Below are positions 6,650 through 13,227 of a DNA stretch of 19,968 bases, in pieces. Location of the stretch: contig WFTA01000085.1 of assembly GCA_015485715.1 (NCBI GenBank), forward strand, positions 1 through 19,968, written 5' to 3'. The notes below the pieces were generated by a model. The model was given only the letters and a program-made list of their open reading frames with translations, was not told where the DNA came from and searched no databases. The position numbers were made by a program, and so were the translations under genes. The DNA comes from Patescibacteria group bacterium. GTDB taxonomy: Bacteria > Patescibacteriota > Patescibacteriia > WFTA01 > S139-112. Each line of letters opens with the position of its first letter. The first letter of the stretch is position 1.

Positions 6650-7960
6650 TTATATTCTTTCAAATCCATCATTGTTTTGAGGGAATTGGTCTTGCTGTTC
6701 CTTTTTCTGCTGATCCTCTGCTTGAGGTCCTTGAGAAATCTCGTCACCTCCCTGTCCAACCAGTGCATCCAATCCATCTCCCATACCAGAAGTCTTATTA
6801 CTGGCTTGTTCCTCCTGAAATGGTGCAAACAAATCATCATCTTTTTGTTCAGAAACAGCTGCCTGCCTGCTCCCTACTTCATCTCCAGCACCTGTATCAG
6901 ATGTAATCTGTCCTGTATCCACATCAAAGCCTGTAGCGGCTTGCTCTTGAGGTATATCACTAAAAGGTTTTACATCTTCTTGATTGACAGGATTAGAAAA
7001 ATTGTCTTCACTGTTTTTTGTCTCTTCTGCTGTAAATTGAGGCTCAGACACCTGTGTGCTTTCAGGCATTGTCTGCTCTTCTTGATATTGGTTTTTTGAT
7101 GAAGAATTTGAAGATGTATCAGATTGTACACTGGATGCATCTTCTAATATACCAGATGTATCCTTTGCTGGTGAAGATGTAAGATCATCCAAATCATCTG
7201 AACCACCCAAACTAAAGTCATCAAAAATAGATTTTTTATGATCAGTAGTTTGAGATGGCTGATCTTGGGTATTTGAACTTTCTTGTACTTCATTTTCTGT
7301 TACATTAGTTGCACTATCAGATGATTCCTGTTCACTCTTTTCTTCATCTGTAAAAAGACCTCCACTGTTTTGGGTATGAGTTGCACCCAGTGCCGGGCTT
7401 GAGGTGTCAGGCAGACTTACCTGCTTGATAATGTGCTCTACTGCTGCCCATTTAGAAGCTTTGTCTTTGGGTACCAGAATAATAGCTTCATCCCCGGGTT
7501 CTCCTTTAAAATATGTAACAGACGCCAGAAGAACATTGTATGCCCTGCCCTCTGCCAATACTTTCCAAGTATCTGTTGACTCATCTTTAATCAAAGTTCC
7601 TTTCAGTCTTGCTCTCTCTATTGGTCCAATCTGCTTATAAGTAAAATTGCCATATTTATCTATAGTCAGCTTCAGGAGATCTCCTTCCACAAGTTTGGAC
7701 TTTGATGCATAATTTGGCGGTACTGCATACTGCTTGCCGTCTGGTCCTATCATGTTCTCACCATCAAATACACCTTCTATAACTTTTTCCTCATGAAAAT
7801 CAGCTACTGATCCTTTGTTCTTGGCTTTGGAAAGCAATGATTTGACCTCCTCCTTGCCGGCAACATCAGACAACAGATCTATAGCCTCCTGCAGTGACAC
7901 TTTTGCCCCCTCTATTAAATTTAAAGCATCTATTATTTTTTTTTGCTTTGCATCGTCCAT
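6650..7960 (-). CDS. conserved hypothetical protein with acidic low-complexity tail
   Basis: The function is unknown. The start chosen is ATG at 7960 (436 residues, MDDAKQKKIIDALNLIEG); an upstream TTG at 7996 would place the start inside a leader hairpin. Residues 1-50 look helical. Residues 55-180 form a conserved, probably beta-rich domain (VFDGENMIGPDGKQYAVPPN, then VEGDLLKLTI, GTLIKDE and YFKGEPGDEAIILVPKD). From memory, very similar domains recur as single-copy hypotheticals in CPR genomes. From about 185 to the end the protein is low complexity, rich in Ser, Thr, Asp, Glu and Gln and probably disordered. There is no signal peptide or membrane segment, so it should be cytosolic. A nucleic-acid or ribosome-linked role would be a guess. 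It has its own promoter and a structured leader. Confidence 0.8.
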   Translation of the reverse strand: MDDAKQKKIIDALNLIEGAKVSLQEAIDLLSDVAGKEEVKSLLSKAKNKGSVADFHEEKVIEGVFDGENMIGPDGKQYAVPPNYASKSKLVEGDLLKLTIDKYGNFTYKQIGPIERARLKGTLIKDESTDTWKVLAEGRAYNVLLASVTYFKGEPGDEAIILVPKDKASKWAAVEHIIKQVSLPDTSSPALGATHTQNSGGLFTDEEKSEQESSDSATNVTENEVQESSNTQDQPSQTTDHKKSIFDDFSLGGSDDLDDLTSSPAKDTSGILEDASSVQSDTSSNSSSKNQYQEEQTMPESTQVSEPQFTAEETKNSEDNFSNPVNQEDVKPFSDIPQEQAATGFDVDTGQITSDTGAGDEVGSRQAAVSEQKDDDLFAPFQEEQASNKTSGMGDGLDALVGQGGDEISQGPQAEDQQKKEQQDQFPQNNDGFERI

Positions 7961-7972
7961 ATTTTTGTTTTT

Positions 7973-8003
7973 GTTCAGCCAAGCGCTTTTTTCCAAGCTG
8001 AAC
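7973..8003 (-). promoter_or_regulatory. leader hairpin upstream of the acidic-tail hypothetical
   Basis: GTTCAGC (7973-7979) and GCTGAAC (7997-8003) are a perfect 7-bp inverted repeat enclosing 17 nt. The structure lies 12 nt before the ATG, within the predicted transcript. A second small hairpin, CAGGC-TTTT-GCCTG, lies just upstream, nearer the promoter. No T-run follows, so it is not an intrinsic terminator. It could tune translation or mRNA stability, or be incidental. Confidence 0.35.
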
Positions 8004-8039
8004 TGAATTTATAATTTCAGGCTTTTGCCTGTTAATTTA

Positions 8040-8067
8040 ATTATAAACTACTACCTGCAAAAGTCAA
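8040..8067 (-). promoter_or_regulatory. sigma70-type promoter of the acidic-tail hypothetical
   Basis: TTGACT (8062-8067) and a perfect TATAAT (8040-8045) on the - strand are separated by 16 nt, directly after the malic enzyme stop codon. Transcription would start near 8033, giving a leader of about 70 nt containing two hairpins. It is the best promoter match I found in the window. Confidence 0.65.
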
Positions 8068-8079
8068 TTAATTACGAAT

Positions 8080-9264
8080 TTAACCTATTTTAGAATTACC
8101 AAATTTAGAAGAAATTTGATCAGCAATATAAAAAGGAAGATTTCTATCCAACGGATTAGGTAATATCTCATCTACAGAAGGTATAATATAATTAGATAAA
8201 GCCTCAGCTGCAACTATCAACACGTCATCAGATATAGATTTTATACCTCCATCAAAGACTCCTCTAAATATACCGGGAAAAGCCAACAAATTATTAACCT
8301 GATTTGGAAAATCTGATCTTCCTGTAGCTACTATATAAGCTCCTCCCTGTCTGGCTACATCAGGCATAATTTCAGGCTCAGGATTAGCAAGAGCAAAGAC
8401 TATAGATTTGTCAGCCATTTTAGATATCATATCTTGTGTTAAAATACCTGCTTTGCTTACACCTATAAATACGTCAGCATCCTCAAGAGCCGTCCCTATA
8501 TCCCCTTTCACGCATCTTGAATCGTCTATATTCTCTATACAAGCCTTATTGGTAACCTTTGACACCCTCTGTTTAATACTGTTTAAATCTTTTCTGCCAT
8601 AATAAATAGCGCCCTTTGAATCAAAAAGGATGATATTGGAAAAACCATATTTAATCAGAATATCTACAATAGCAATTCCTGCGGCCCCAGCTCCGCTAAC
8701 TACCACCTTTACTTTATCCTTATACTTACCTGTTAGTTTTAATGAATTTATCAAACCGGCTAAGACTACTACTGCTGTACCCTGTTGATCATCATGCATA
8801 ACAGGAATATCCAACTCTTGCTTTAGCCTGTCCAAAATCTCAAAACATCTTGGAGCTGATATATCCTCAAGGTTTATTCCCCCAAAGATGGGTGAAATGT
8901 TTTTCACAATATTTACAATCTCATCAACGTCCTGTGTCCTCAAACACACAGGAAAAGCGTCGATATCACCAAACTCTTTGAAAAGTAAAGCTTTGCCTTC
9001 CATCACAGGAATAGCAGCTTCAGCTCCAATATTCCCCAATCCAAGCACTGAAGAGCCGTCTGAAACTACAGCCACTGTATTTTTCTTTATAGTATAGTCA
9101 TATACCTTTGATATATCACTCGCTATCTGCCTGCAAACCTCTGCCACCCCAGGCGTATAGGCAAGCGATAAGTCATCTCTGGTCTCTACTTTCACTTTGC
9201 TCTGTACTTCTATCTTGCCTTTCTTCTTTTTGTGCATCTCCAAAGACTGAGAGTAGTAATTCAT
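8080..9264 (-). CDS. NAD(P)-dependent malic enzyme (malate dehydrogenase, decarboxylating)
   Basis: It catalyses oxidative decarboxylation of malate to pyruvate and CO2 with reduction of NAD or NADP, in the cytosol. The 394 residues match the short bacterial/archaeal form without the C-terminal phosphotransacetylase-like domain of MaeB. Visible features are YTPGVA with the catalytic Tyr (Y36), EGKALLFKEFGDIDA with the catalytic Lys (K91), metal-ligand regions LEDI (133-136) and HDDQQGT (157-163), and the Rossmann loop GAGAAG (191-196). ANPEPEI and GRSDFPNQVNN further mark the family. The cofactor cannot be assigned by eye. It starts at ATG without a Shine-Dalgarno, behind its own -10 and a palindrome. 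In a reduced metabolism it would feed pyruvate and reducing power. Confidence 0.93.
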   Translation of the reverse strand: MNYYSQSLEMHKKKKGKIEVQSKVKVETRDDLSLAYTPGVAEVCRQIASDISKVYDYTIKKNTVAVVSDGSSVLGLGNIGAEAAIPVMEGKALLFKEFGDIDAFPVCLRTQDVDEIVNIVKNISPIFGGINLEDISAPRCFEILDRLKQELDIPVMHDDQQGTAVVVLAGLINSLKLTGKYKDKVKVVVSGAGAAGIAIVDILIKYGFSNIILFDSKGAIYYGRKDLNSIKQRVSKVTNKACIENIDDSRCVKGDIGTALEDADVFIGVSKAGILTQDMISKMADKSIVFALANPEPEIMPDVARQGGAYIVATGRSDFPNQVNNLLAFPGIFRGVFDGGIKSISDDVLIVAAEALSNYIIPSVDEILPNPLDRNLPFYIADQISSKFGNSKIG

Positions 9265-9275
9265 AAAAAATAAAA

Positions 9276-9297
9276 AACTTATTAATAAGTTATTATA
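9276..9297 (-). promoter_or_regulatory. -10 element with adjoining palindrome at the malic enzyme promoter
   Basis: A perfect TATAAT on the - strand (9292-9297) is followed directly by the 16-bp perfect palindrome AACTTATTAATAAGTT (9276-9291), which would cover the transcription start about 20 nt before the ATG. Such a position fits a repressor operator. No good -35 is present. The palindrome is nearly all A/T, and one of this length is not improbable in a 20-kb AT-rich window. Confidence 0.35.
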
Positions 9298-9344
9298 CTA
9301 TAGACTATTTTGACTTATAGTAATTTATATCACCAATCCTATAT

Positions 9345-9373
9345 AAAACTATCCCGATGTTCGGGATAGTTTT
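9345..9373 (-). terminator. strong hairpin terminator after the small basic peptide gene
   Basis: The 13-bp arms AAAACTATCCCGA and TCGGGATAGTTTT are perfect complements with a TGT/ACA loop. The stem contains a CCCGA/TCGGG core and ends in a run of T on either strand, so it could terminate in both directions. It overlaps the stop codon of the 26-residue peptide gene and closes the - strand run that includes tig. The malic enzyme promoter lies just beyond it. Confidence 0.8.
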
Positions 9374-9452
9374 AGCCATATCTTAATGTTTTTATCTTTT
9401 TACCCTGTTTTTTTCTCTTCTTTTTTAAAACCTGTTTCTTTCTTTTATTCAT
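9372..9452 (-). CDS. small highly basic peptide (26 aa), possibly ribosome-associated
   Basis: A 26-residue frame begins MNKRKKQVLKKKRKK and ends LRYG. Fourteen residues are Lys or Arg and none is acidic. GAGGG (9463-9467) lies 10 nt before the chosen ATG; two in-frame ATGs at 9458 and 9461 would add three residues but sit too close to it. The gene is 60 nt after trigger factor and its stop is embedded in the terminator hairpin, so it looks like the last cistron of that transcript. The composition resembles tiny basic ribosomal proteins (such as bTHX or the AURKAIP1/COX24-type peptides), but I cannot match it to a family. A-rich DNA can encode Lys runs by chance, so coding status is not certain. 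Confidence 0.5.
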   Translation of the reverse strand: MNKRKKQVLKKKRKKQGKKIKTLRYG

Positions 9453-9512
9453 ATCCATCATTCCCTCGCCCTATATCAGACGAGTTAATTATGAATATAT
9501 CAAAGAAACAGA

Positions 9513-10805
9513 TTATTTGTCCTTTTTCTCTACCATTTTATCCCTGAGCATGTCCATGGTTTTGTTATACAACATTATATTGTAAACTCTTTGCTTGGTA
9601 TCAGACTTCTGCAGGCTTTCCAGCATTTGCTTATCATTCTGATATGCCTGTTCAATCTTATCAAGTTCAGCGTTTAACTCTTCTTCAGATACAGAAACTT
9701 GGTACTCCTCAACAACCTTGCTCATAACCAACGATGCCTTTACTCTCTCCACAGCTTTGGGTGCCATATCCAGCAGCAGATCATCCCGGCTTTTTCCTAT
9801 CTGTTTGAGGTAGTCATCTACAGATATACCCTGCCTTAAAAGGTCAAACTCAAACTCTCTCAAAAGCGCTTTGGCTTCAGAATTAATCAAAATTTCAGGA
9901 ATATCTGAAAAAGTAGAATTTTTTATAATTATATCAAGTATCTCATTTTCCTGTTGAGCCTTCAATCTGTCCTCTTCTCTTCTTTTTAAATCCTCCTCAA
10001 TGTATTTTTCCAAATCTTTGACAGTTTTAAACTGGTCAGATACACTCTGAGCAAACTTATCGTCTTTTGCAGGCAGGCTTACCTCATAAACCTCCAAAAC
10101 CTTTACCTTGAATGTGGCATCTTTTTCTGCCAGTTCTTTATTGGGATAATCTTTGGGAAATTTAAGTGTAAACTCTTTGCTTTCGCCTTTGGAAAGACCG
10201 ACCAGCGCATCTTCAAAACCGGGTATAAACCTGCCCTCGCCAATATACACAGTCACTTTATCTGATTTATCTATAACCTGCCCTCCCATCTCAACTTCAA
10301 GAGAAATATCCACTCTGTCGCCTTTCTTGGCAGGGCTTAAAATAAGTTTCTCAGTTGCTTTTGATCTCCTGAGTTCATCTACAGCCTTGTCAATATGCTC
10401 TTTTTTGACCTCTGCTTTTATATCTTTAACTTTCAGCGAATCAAGATCAGGAAGTTTAACCTCAGGCACAAGGTTTAACACCACATCAAACTCCAAATCA
10501 TTATCAGGCTTTACTTCACCAATATTATACTCTGGACTGCCCACTGTTTTAAGATTCTCCTTGTCTACAACTTCCTGTACAAACTCAGGCATAGCAAGCA
10601 CTGCAGCCTCTCTCCAGAGATACTCTTTGCCAACCTCAAGCTCAACCGCCTTTCTGGTAGCTTTACCCGGCCTGAATCCCTTTATGTTTTTGTGCTTGGA
10701 TATCTCTCTTGCTGCTTTATCCAAAAACTTTCCCATCTCATCTTTTGATATCTTTAAAGTAATTTTTATCTGCCCTTTGGGCAGATTTTCCATACTGTAT
10801 TCCAT
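9513..10805 (-). CDS. tig: trigger factor (ribosome-associated chaperone, peptidyl-prolyl isomerase)
   Basis: It binds the ribosome near the exit tunnel and protects nascent chains. The chosen start (MEYSMENLPKG) gives 430 residues, a normal family length; an ATG at 10883 would overlap the preceding gene and add 26 unrelated residues. The ribosome-binding signature appears as GFRPGK (43-48). An FKBP-type PPIase domain spans about 155-245 (KGDRVDISLEVEMGG, IGEGRFIPGFEDALVGLSKGE). The rest is the helical chaperone domain, ending in Lys-rich residues. It starts 10 nt after the DksA-like gene, so both are probably on one mRNA. There is no Shine-Dalgarno. The usual partners clpP and clpX are not next to it. 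Confidence 0.95.
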   Translation of the reverse strand: MEYSMENLPKGQIKITLKISKDEMGKFLDKAAREISKHKNIKGFRPGKATRKAVELEVGKEYLWREAAVLAMPEFVQEVVDKENLKTVGSPEYNIGEVKPDNDLEFDVVLNLVPEVKLPDLDSLKVKDIKAEVKKEHIDKAVDELRRSKATEKLILSPAKKGDRVDISLEVEMGGQVIDKSDKVTVYIGEGRFIPGFEDALVGLSKGESKEFTLKFPKDYPNKELAEKDATFKVKVLEVYEVSLPAKDDKFAQSVSDQFKTVKDLEKYIEEDLKRREEDRLKAQQENEILDIIIKNSTFSDIPEILINSEAKALLREFEFDLLRQGISVDDYLKQIGKSRDDLLLDMAPKAVERVKASLVMSKVVEEYQVSVSEEELNAELDKIEQAYQNDKQMLESLQKSDTKQRVYNIMLYNKTMDMLRDKMVEKKDK

Positions 10806-10815
10806 ATTTTTATAA

Positions 10816-11166
10816 TTAATTATTGTCTTCCCCGTGCATACCTTTACTGCACTTCGGACAATGTTGTGCCCAAGGAACTTCACGTAAAACTCTCTCTTCT
10901 ATCTCACCTCCACAGTGAATACATGTGCCGTATGAGCCGTCTTCAATTCTAGATAAAGCTGTGTTAACCTTATCAAGCACCTTTTCGTAAAAATGAAGCA
11001 TTCCTTCTTCATATATATCTTCCTCTGCATCATTAGCTATATCATCTACCTGAGGGTTGACCATTCCTTCCTCAGGCATCTTAAGCTTGGCAATTTTAGC
11101 TTCCAGCTCTTCTTTTTCTTTTAAAAGTCTTTGCTTAATCTCCTCAATTAATTCCTGACTTATCAT
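10816..11166 (-). CDS. DksA/TraR-type C4 zinc-finger protein
   Basis: The 116 residues begin with a coiled coil (about 5-75, KQRLLKEKEELEAKIAKLK) and end in a C4 zinc finger: C82-x2-C85 and C103-x2-C106, in GTCIHCGGEIEERVLREVPWAQHCPKC. This is the layout of DksA/TraR proteins, which enter the RNA polymerase secondary channel and modulate initiation, often with ppGpp. The tip region carries D41, D42 and A44 (QVDDIANDAEED), so some acidic tip residues are present, but the exact DksA D-x-x-D-x-A spacing is not clearly kept. It precedes tig by 10 nt. It could be a general regulator or a smaller family member such as YteA; the target is not predictable here. Confidence 0.85.
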   Translation of the reverse strand: MISQELIEEIKQRLLKEKEELEAKIAKLKMPEEGMVNPQVDDIANDAEEDIYEEGMLHFYEKVLDKVNTALSRIEDGSYGTCIHCGGEIEERVLREVPWAQHCPKCSKGMHGEDNN

Positions 11167-11207
11167 ATTATCGCTTGCAGTCTGCCTGTTAAAGACATCC
11201 TGACTTA

Positions 11208-11250
11208 ATTATACCTAGTAAATTATAATATAAGATTAACACATAAACAA
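11208..11250 (-). promoter_or_regulatory. candidate promoter(s) of the DksA-like gene
   Basis: On the - strand TTGTTT (11245-11250) and a perfect TATAAT (11222-11227) are 17 nt apart, in the 101-nt gap after the epimerase-like gene. A second perfect TATAAT at 11208-11213 lacks a clear -35. Either would let the DksA-like gene and tig be transcribed independently of the surface-glycan-like genes upstream. Confidence 0.45.
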
Positions 11251-11267
11251 TAAAATTGCAAAAACAG

Positions 11268-11912
11268 CTAATCTATCATCTTTTCAAGACTGTTATAGGC
11301 AGATAGAGGGTCATCGCTATACCAAATCCCGCTTCCTATAATTATCTTATCTACGCCTGCTTCTGCAACTTCTTCAATATTTGTTGCATTTACTCCACCA
11401 TCTATATTCACCTCTTTTGATGGATGCATATTTTTAAATTCTTTAATCTTATTGAGCACTTCAGGGATAAACTCACCTCCCTGCTTGCCGGGTGTAACAG
11501 ACAAAAATAATATATAGTCAAAAATATCCACTGCCTCCTTTACTTCATCTATAGAGGTCTCCGGATTTATAGCAAGGCCGATCTCGAGCCCATACTCTTT
11601 TGCTGTTTGCACGCTATCCACATCTTCTGACACTGCTTCCCAGTGCATAGCTACTCTCTGAAAACCAAGCTGATATAAAGACATAAAATACTGAACCGGC
11701 TCTACTGTCATCAAATGTGCTTCCAGTTTTTGAGTGAGATTAGTCAAAACAAAAGCATCTATATCATCAGGAAGAAGAGTTTTATGAGGTACAAACTTAT
11801 TATCAGCAAAGTCTACCTGCACCCAATCACACTTAAACTCTTTTAATTTTTGGACAAAATATGAAAACTTGTCTTTGTCATCAGTTAAAATTGCTGGAAC
11901 GATTTGTGACAT
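11268..11912 (-). CDS. ribulose-phosphate 3-epimerase-like TIM-barrel protein, divergent
   Basis: The 214 residues follow the ribulose-phosphate 3-epimerase pattern: PAIL near the start, VQVDFADNKFVP (31-42), EAHLM (64-68), INPETS (115-120), FLSVTPGKQGGEFIPEVL (136-153), NIDGGVN (169-175) and IIGSGIW (191-197). The catalytic aspartates D34 and D171 and metal-ligand His H66 are kept. The first His ligand of HVDVMDG is replaced by Q32, the Met after it by A36, and the usual Ser of PSIL is Ala. Canonical pentose-phosphate epimerase activity is therefore uncertain; it may act on a related sugar phosphate such as allulose-6-phosphate. The start overlaps the end of the O-antigen-ligase-like gene by 32 nt, tying it to that operon. 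Confidence 0.8.
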   Translation of the reverse strand: MSQIVPAILTDDKDKFSYFVQKLKEFKCDWVQVDFADNKFVPHKTLLPDDIDAFVLTNLTQKLEAHLMTVEPVQYFMSLYQLGFQRVAMHWEAVSEDVDSVQTAKEYGLEIGLAINPETSIDEVKEAVDIFDYILFLSVTPGKQGGEFIPEVLNKIKEFKNMHPSKEVNIDGGVNATNIEEVAEAGVDKIIIGSGIWYSDDPLSAYNSLEKMID

Positions 11913-13227
11913 ATACTCTATGAATCAATGCTAAAATAATAATAAAAAACAAAAATGCAGATGGTATGCTCCAAAAATAATGATCAAATACAGATATAAC
12001 CAAAATCTGGATCAAGGCTAAAACCAACACCATTTTTTCACCAACACTTCCCCGAACGCTTTTTAAATTATACAGTAAATATAATATAAAAACAATAAAA
12101 AGAGTAAACCCAAAAACTCCTATCTCAGATAAGGCAAGCATATAGCCATTGTGTACTGGCTGAAGACTATAATCTGGATATAAAGGATTGAAAAGAGCTA
12201 GGGTGTAAGTATACATTCCATATCCTGTACCATACCAATTGGAGATAAAAATTTCCTTAAAATTATAATACCCTGAAATCCTCTGTTCAATAGAGATATT
12301 CTCCAGCCTTTCTGAAGACATAATTCTTGTCTTGACAAGGTTAGATGTTGAAAATACCAAAACACCTGCCAGAGCTGCCAATAAAAATACATAAAAAACA
12401 TTTTTCTTTAAAAAACCCTTTATTGTCTCAAAACTTACATTAAAATAAATCCAAAATAAATAAAAAGCAAAAGCTACAGCAAGTGATAAAATTCCTGATC
12501 TGGAAAAAGTAAACAACAATGCCGCCAATAAAAAAGCACTTGCAACAACAAACAAAGATCTGAAACGGCTGGTGGAATATTTAAAGTACAGATACCAGAT
12601 TAAAATCTGCCCTATTGACAGAAAACCTGCTAAAATATTAGGATGAGGTTGAAATCCATACGCTCTCATCCATCTTCCACGAAATGTCTCCACAGCTGAG
12701 ACCCCTGCCTGTTCAGGACTGTGCAGGGCAGTCCCCAGCCATTTGGACGCTGTAATACTGCTTTGAGTTGTAAATTGCAGTATAGCAACAACTGCATTTA
12801 AGAAAACAGTGACTATGAAAAATATAAATATCTTTCTTATATCCAGCAATTTTGCTCTTGAGATTACAAAAAACAAACCCACTGCCTCCAAAAACCTGAA
12901 AGCTTTATACACAGATAAAAAGTTAAAATATACCAAGCTTAAAAAAGCTGATATTAAAAAAAGCATATAGAGGATAATTTCTATTCTAAAACGTACAGAA
13001 AACATCTTTTGTAATTTTCCTGAAAGAGCAACAACTGCTATGATGAGTAAAAAAACAATATCATATGCATATAAACTTGCCTGAATAAAATCCTGATCCG
13101 GAGATCCCCATATAATATATCTGGTCTGAAATAAAAGTAGAAAAATATAAATATAGACAAGATATTCAAGAAGTCTATCTATCTCCCTCCCTCTCCAAAA
13201 TTCCTTTATTTGATACAAAAATCCCAT
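11881..13227 (-). CDS. O-antigen ligase/polymerase-like membrane protein (Wzy_C/WaaL family)
   Basis: The 448 residues are strongly hydrophobic, with about ten to twelve likely membrane segments. Family landmarks are FQPHPNILAGFL (192-203), TFSRSG (240-245), a periplasmic/external loop about 295-360 with RISGYYNFKEI and WYGTGYGMYTY, and VHNGYMLALSEIGVFG (358-373). This family joins lipid-linked glycans to an acceptor or polymerises them at the outer face of the cytoplasmic membrane. Members also act as protein O-glycosyl ligases, including on pilins, which is of interest as pilus genes occur in this window. GGAGG lies 15 nt before the ATG, rather far. The gene overlaps the nucleotidyltransferase end by 53 nt and the epimerase-like start by 32 nt. 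Confidence 0.85.
   Translation of the reverse strand: MGFLYQIKEFWRGREIDRLLEYLVYIYIFLLLFQTRYIIWGSPDQDFIQASLYAYDIVFLLIIAVVALSGKLQKMFSVRFRIEIILYMLFLISAFLSLVYFNFLSVYKAFRFLEAVGLFFVISRAKLLDIRKIFIFFIVTVFLNAVVAILQFTTQSSITASKWLGTALHSPEQAGVSAVETFRGRWMRAYGFQPHPNILAGFLSIGQILIWYLYFKYSTSRFRSLFVVASAFLLAALLFTFSRSGILSLAVAFAFYLFWIYFNVSFETIKGFLKKNVFYVFLLAALAGVLVFSTSNLVKTRIMSSERLENISIEQRISGYYNFKEIFISNWYGTGYGMYTYTLALFNPLYPDYSLQPVHNGYMLALSEIGVFGFTLFIVFILYLLYNLKSVRGSVGEKMVLVLALIQILVISVFDHYFWSIPSAFLFFIIILALIHRVYVTNRSSNFN

Noticed and set aside
6677..7099. A 140-codon + strand frame opposite the acidic tail of the hypothetical protein
   Set aside because: The low-complexity tail on the - strand creates long open frames on the other strand. 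The product is Leu/Cys-rich without a family signature or start signals.
7961..7996. A TTG start 12 codons upstream in the acidic-tail hypothetical
   Set aside because: It lies inside the leader hairpin and has no ribosome-binding site; the ATG at 7960 begins the region that looks conserved.
10153..10815. A 220-codon open frame on the + strand opposite tig
   Set aside because: It lies antisense to trigger factor, whose domains are complete, and its Ser/Leu/Thr-rich product has no recognisable motif. It is a shadow of the coding strand.
10806..10883. A 26-residue N-terminal extension of trigger factor
   Set aside because: It would overlap the DksA-like gene and precedes the canonical N-terminus; known trigger factors start near the residues encoded at 10805.
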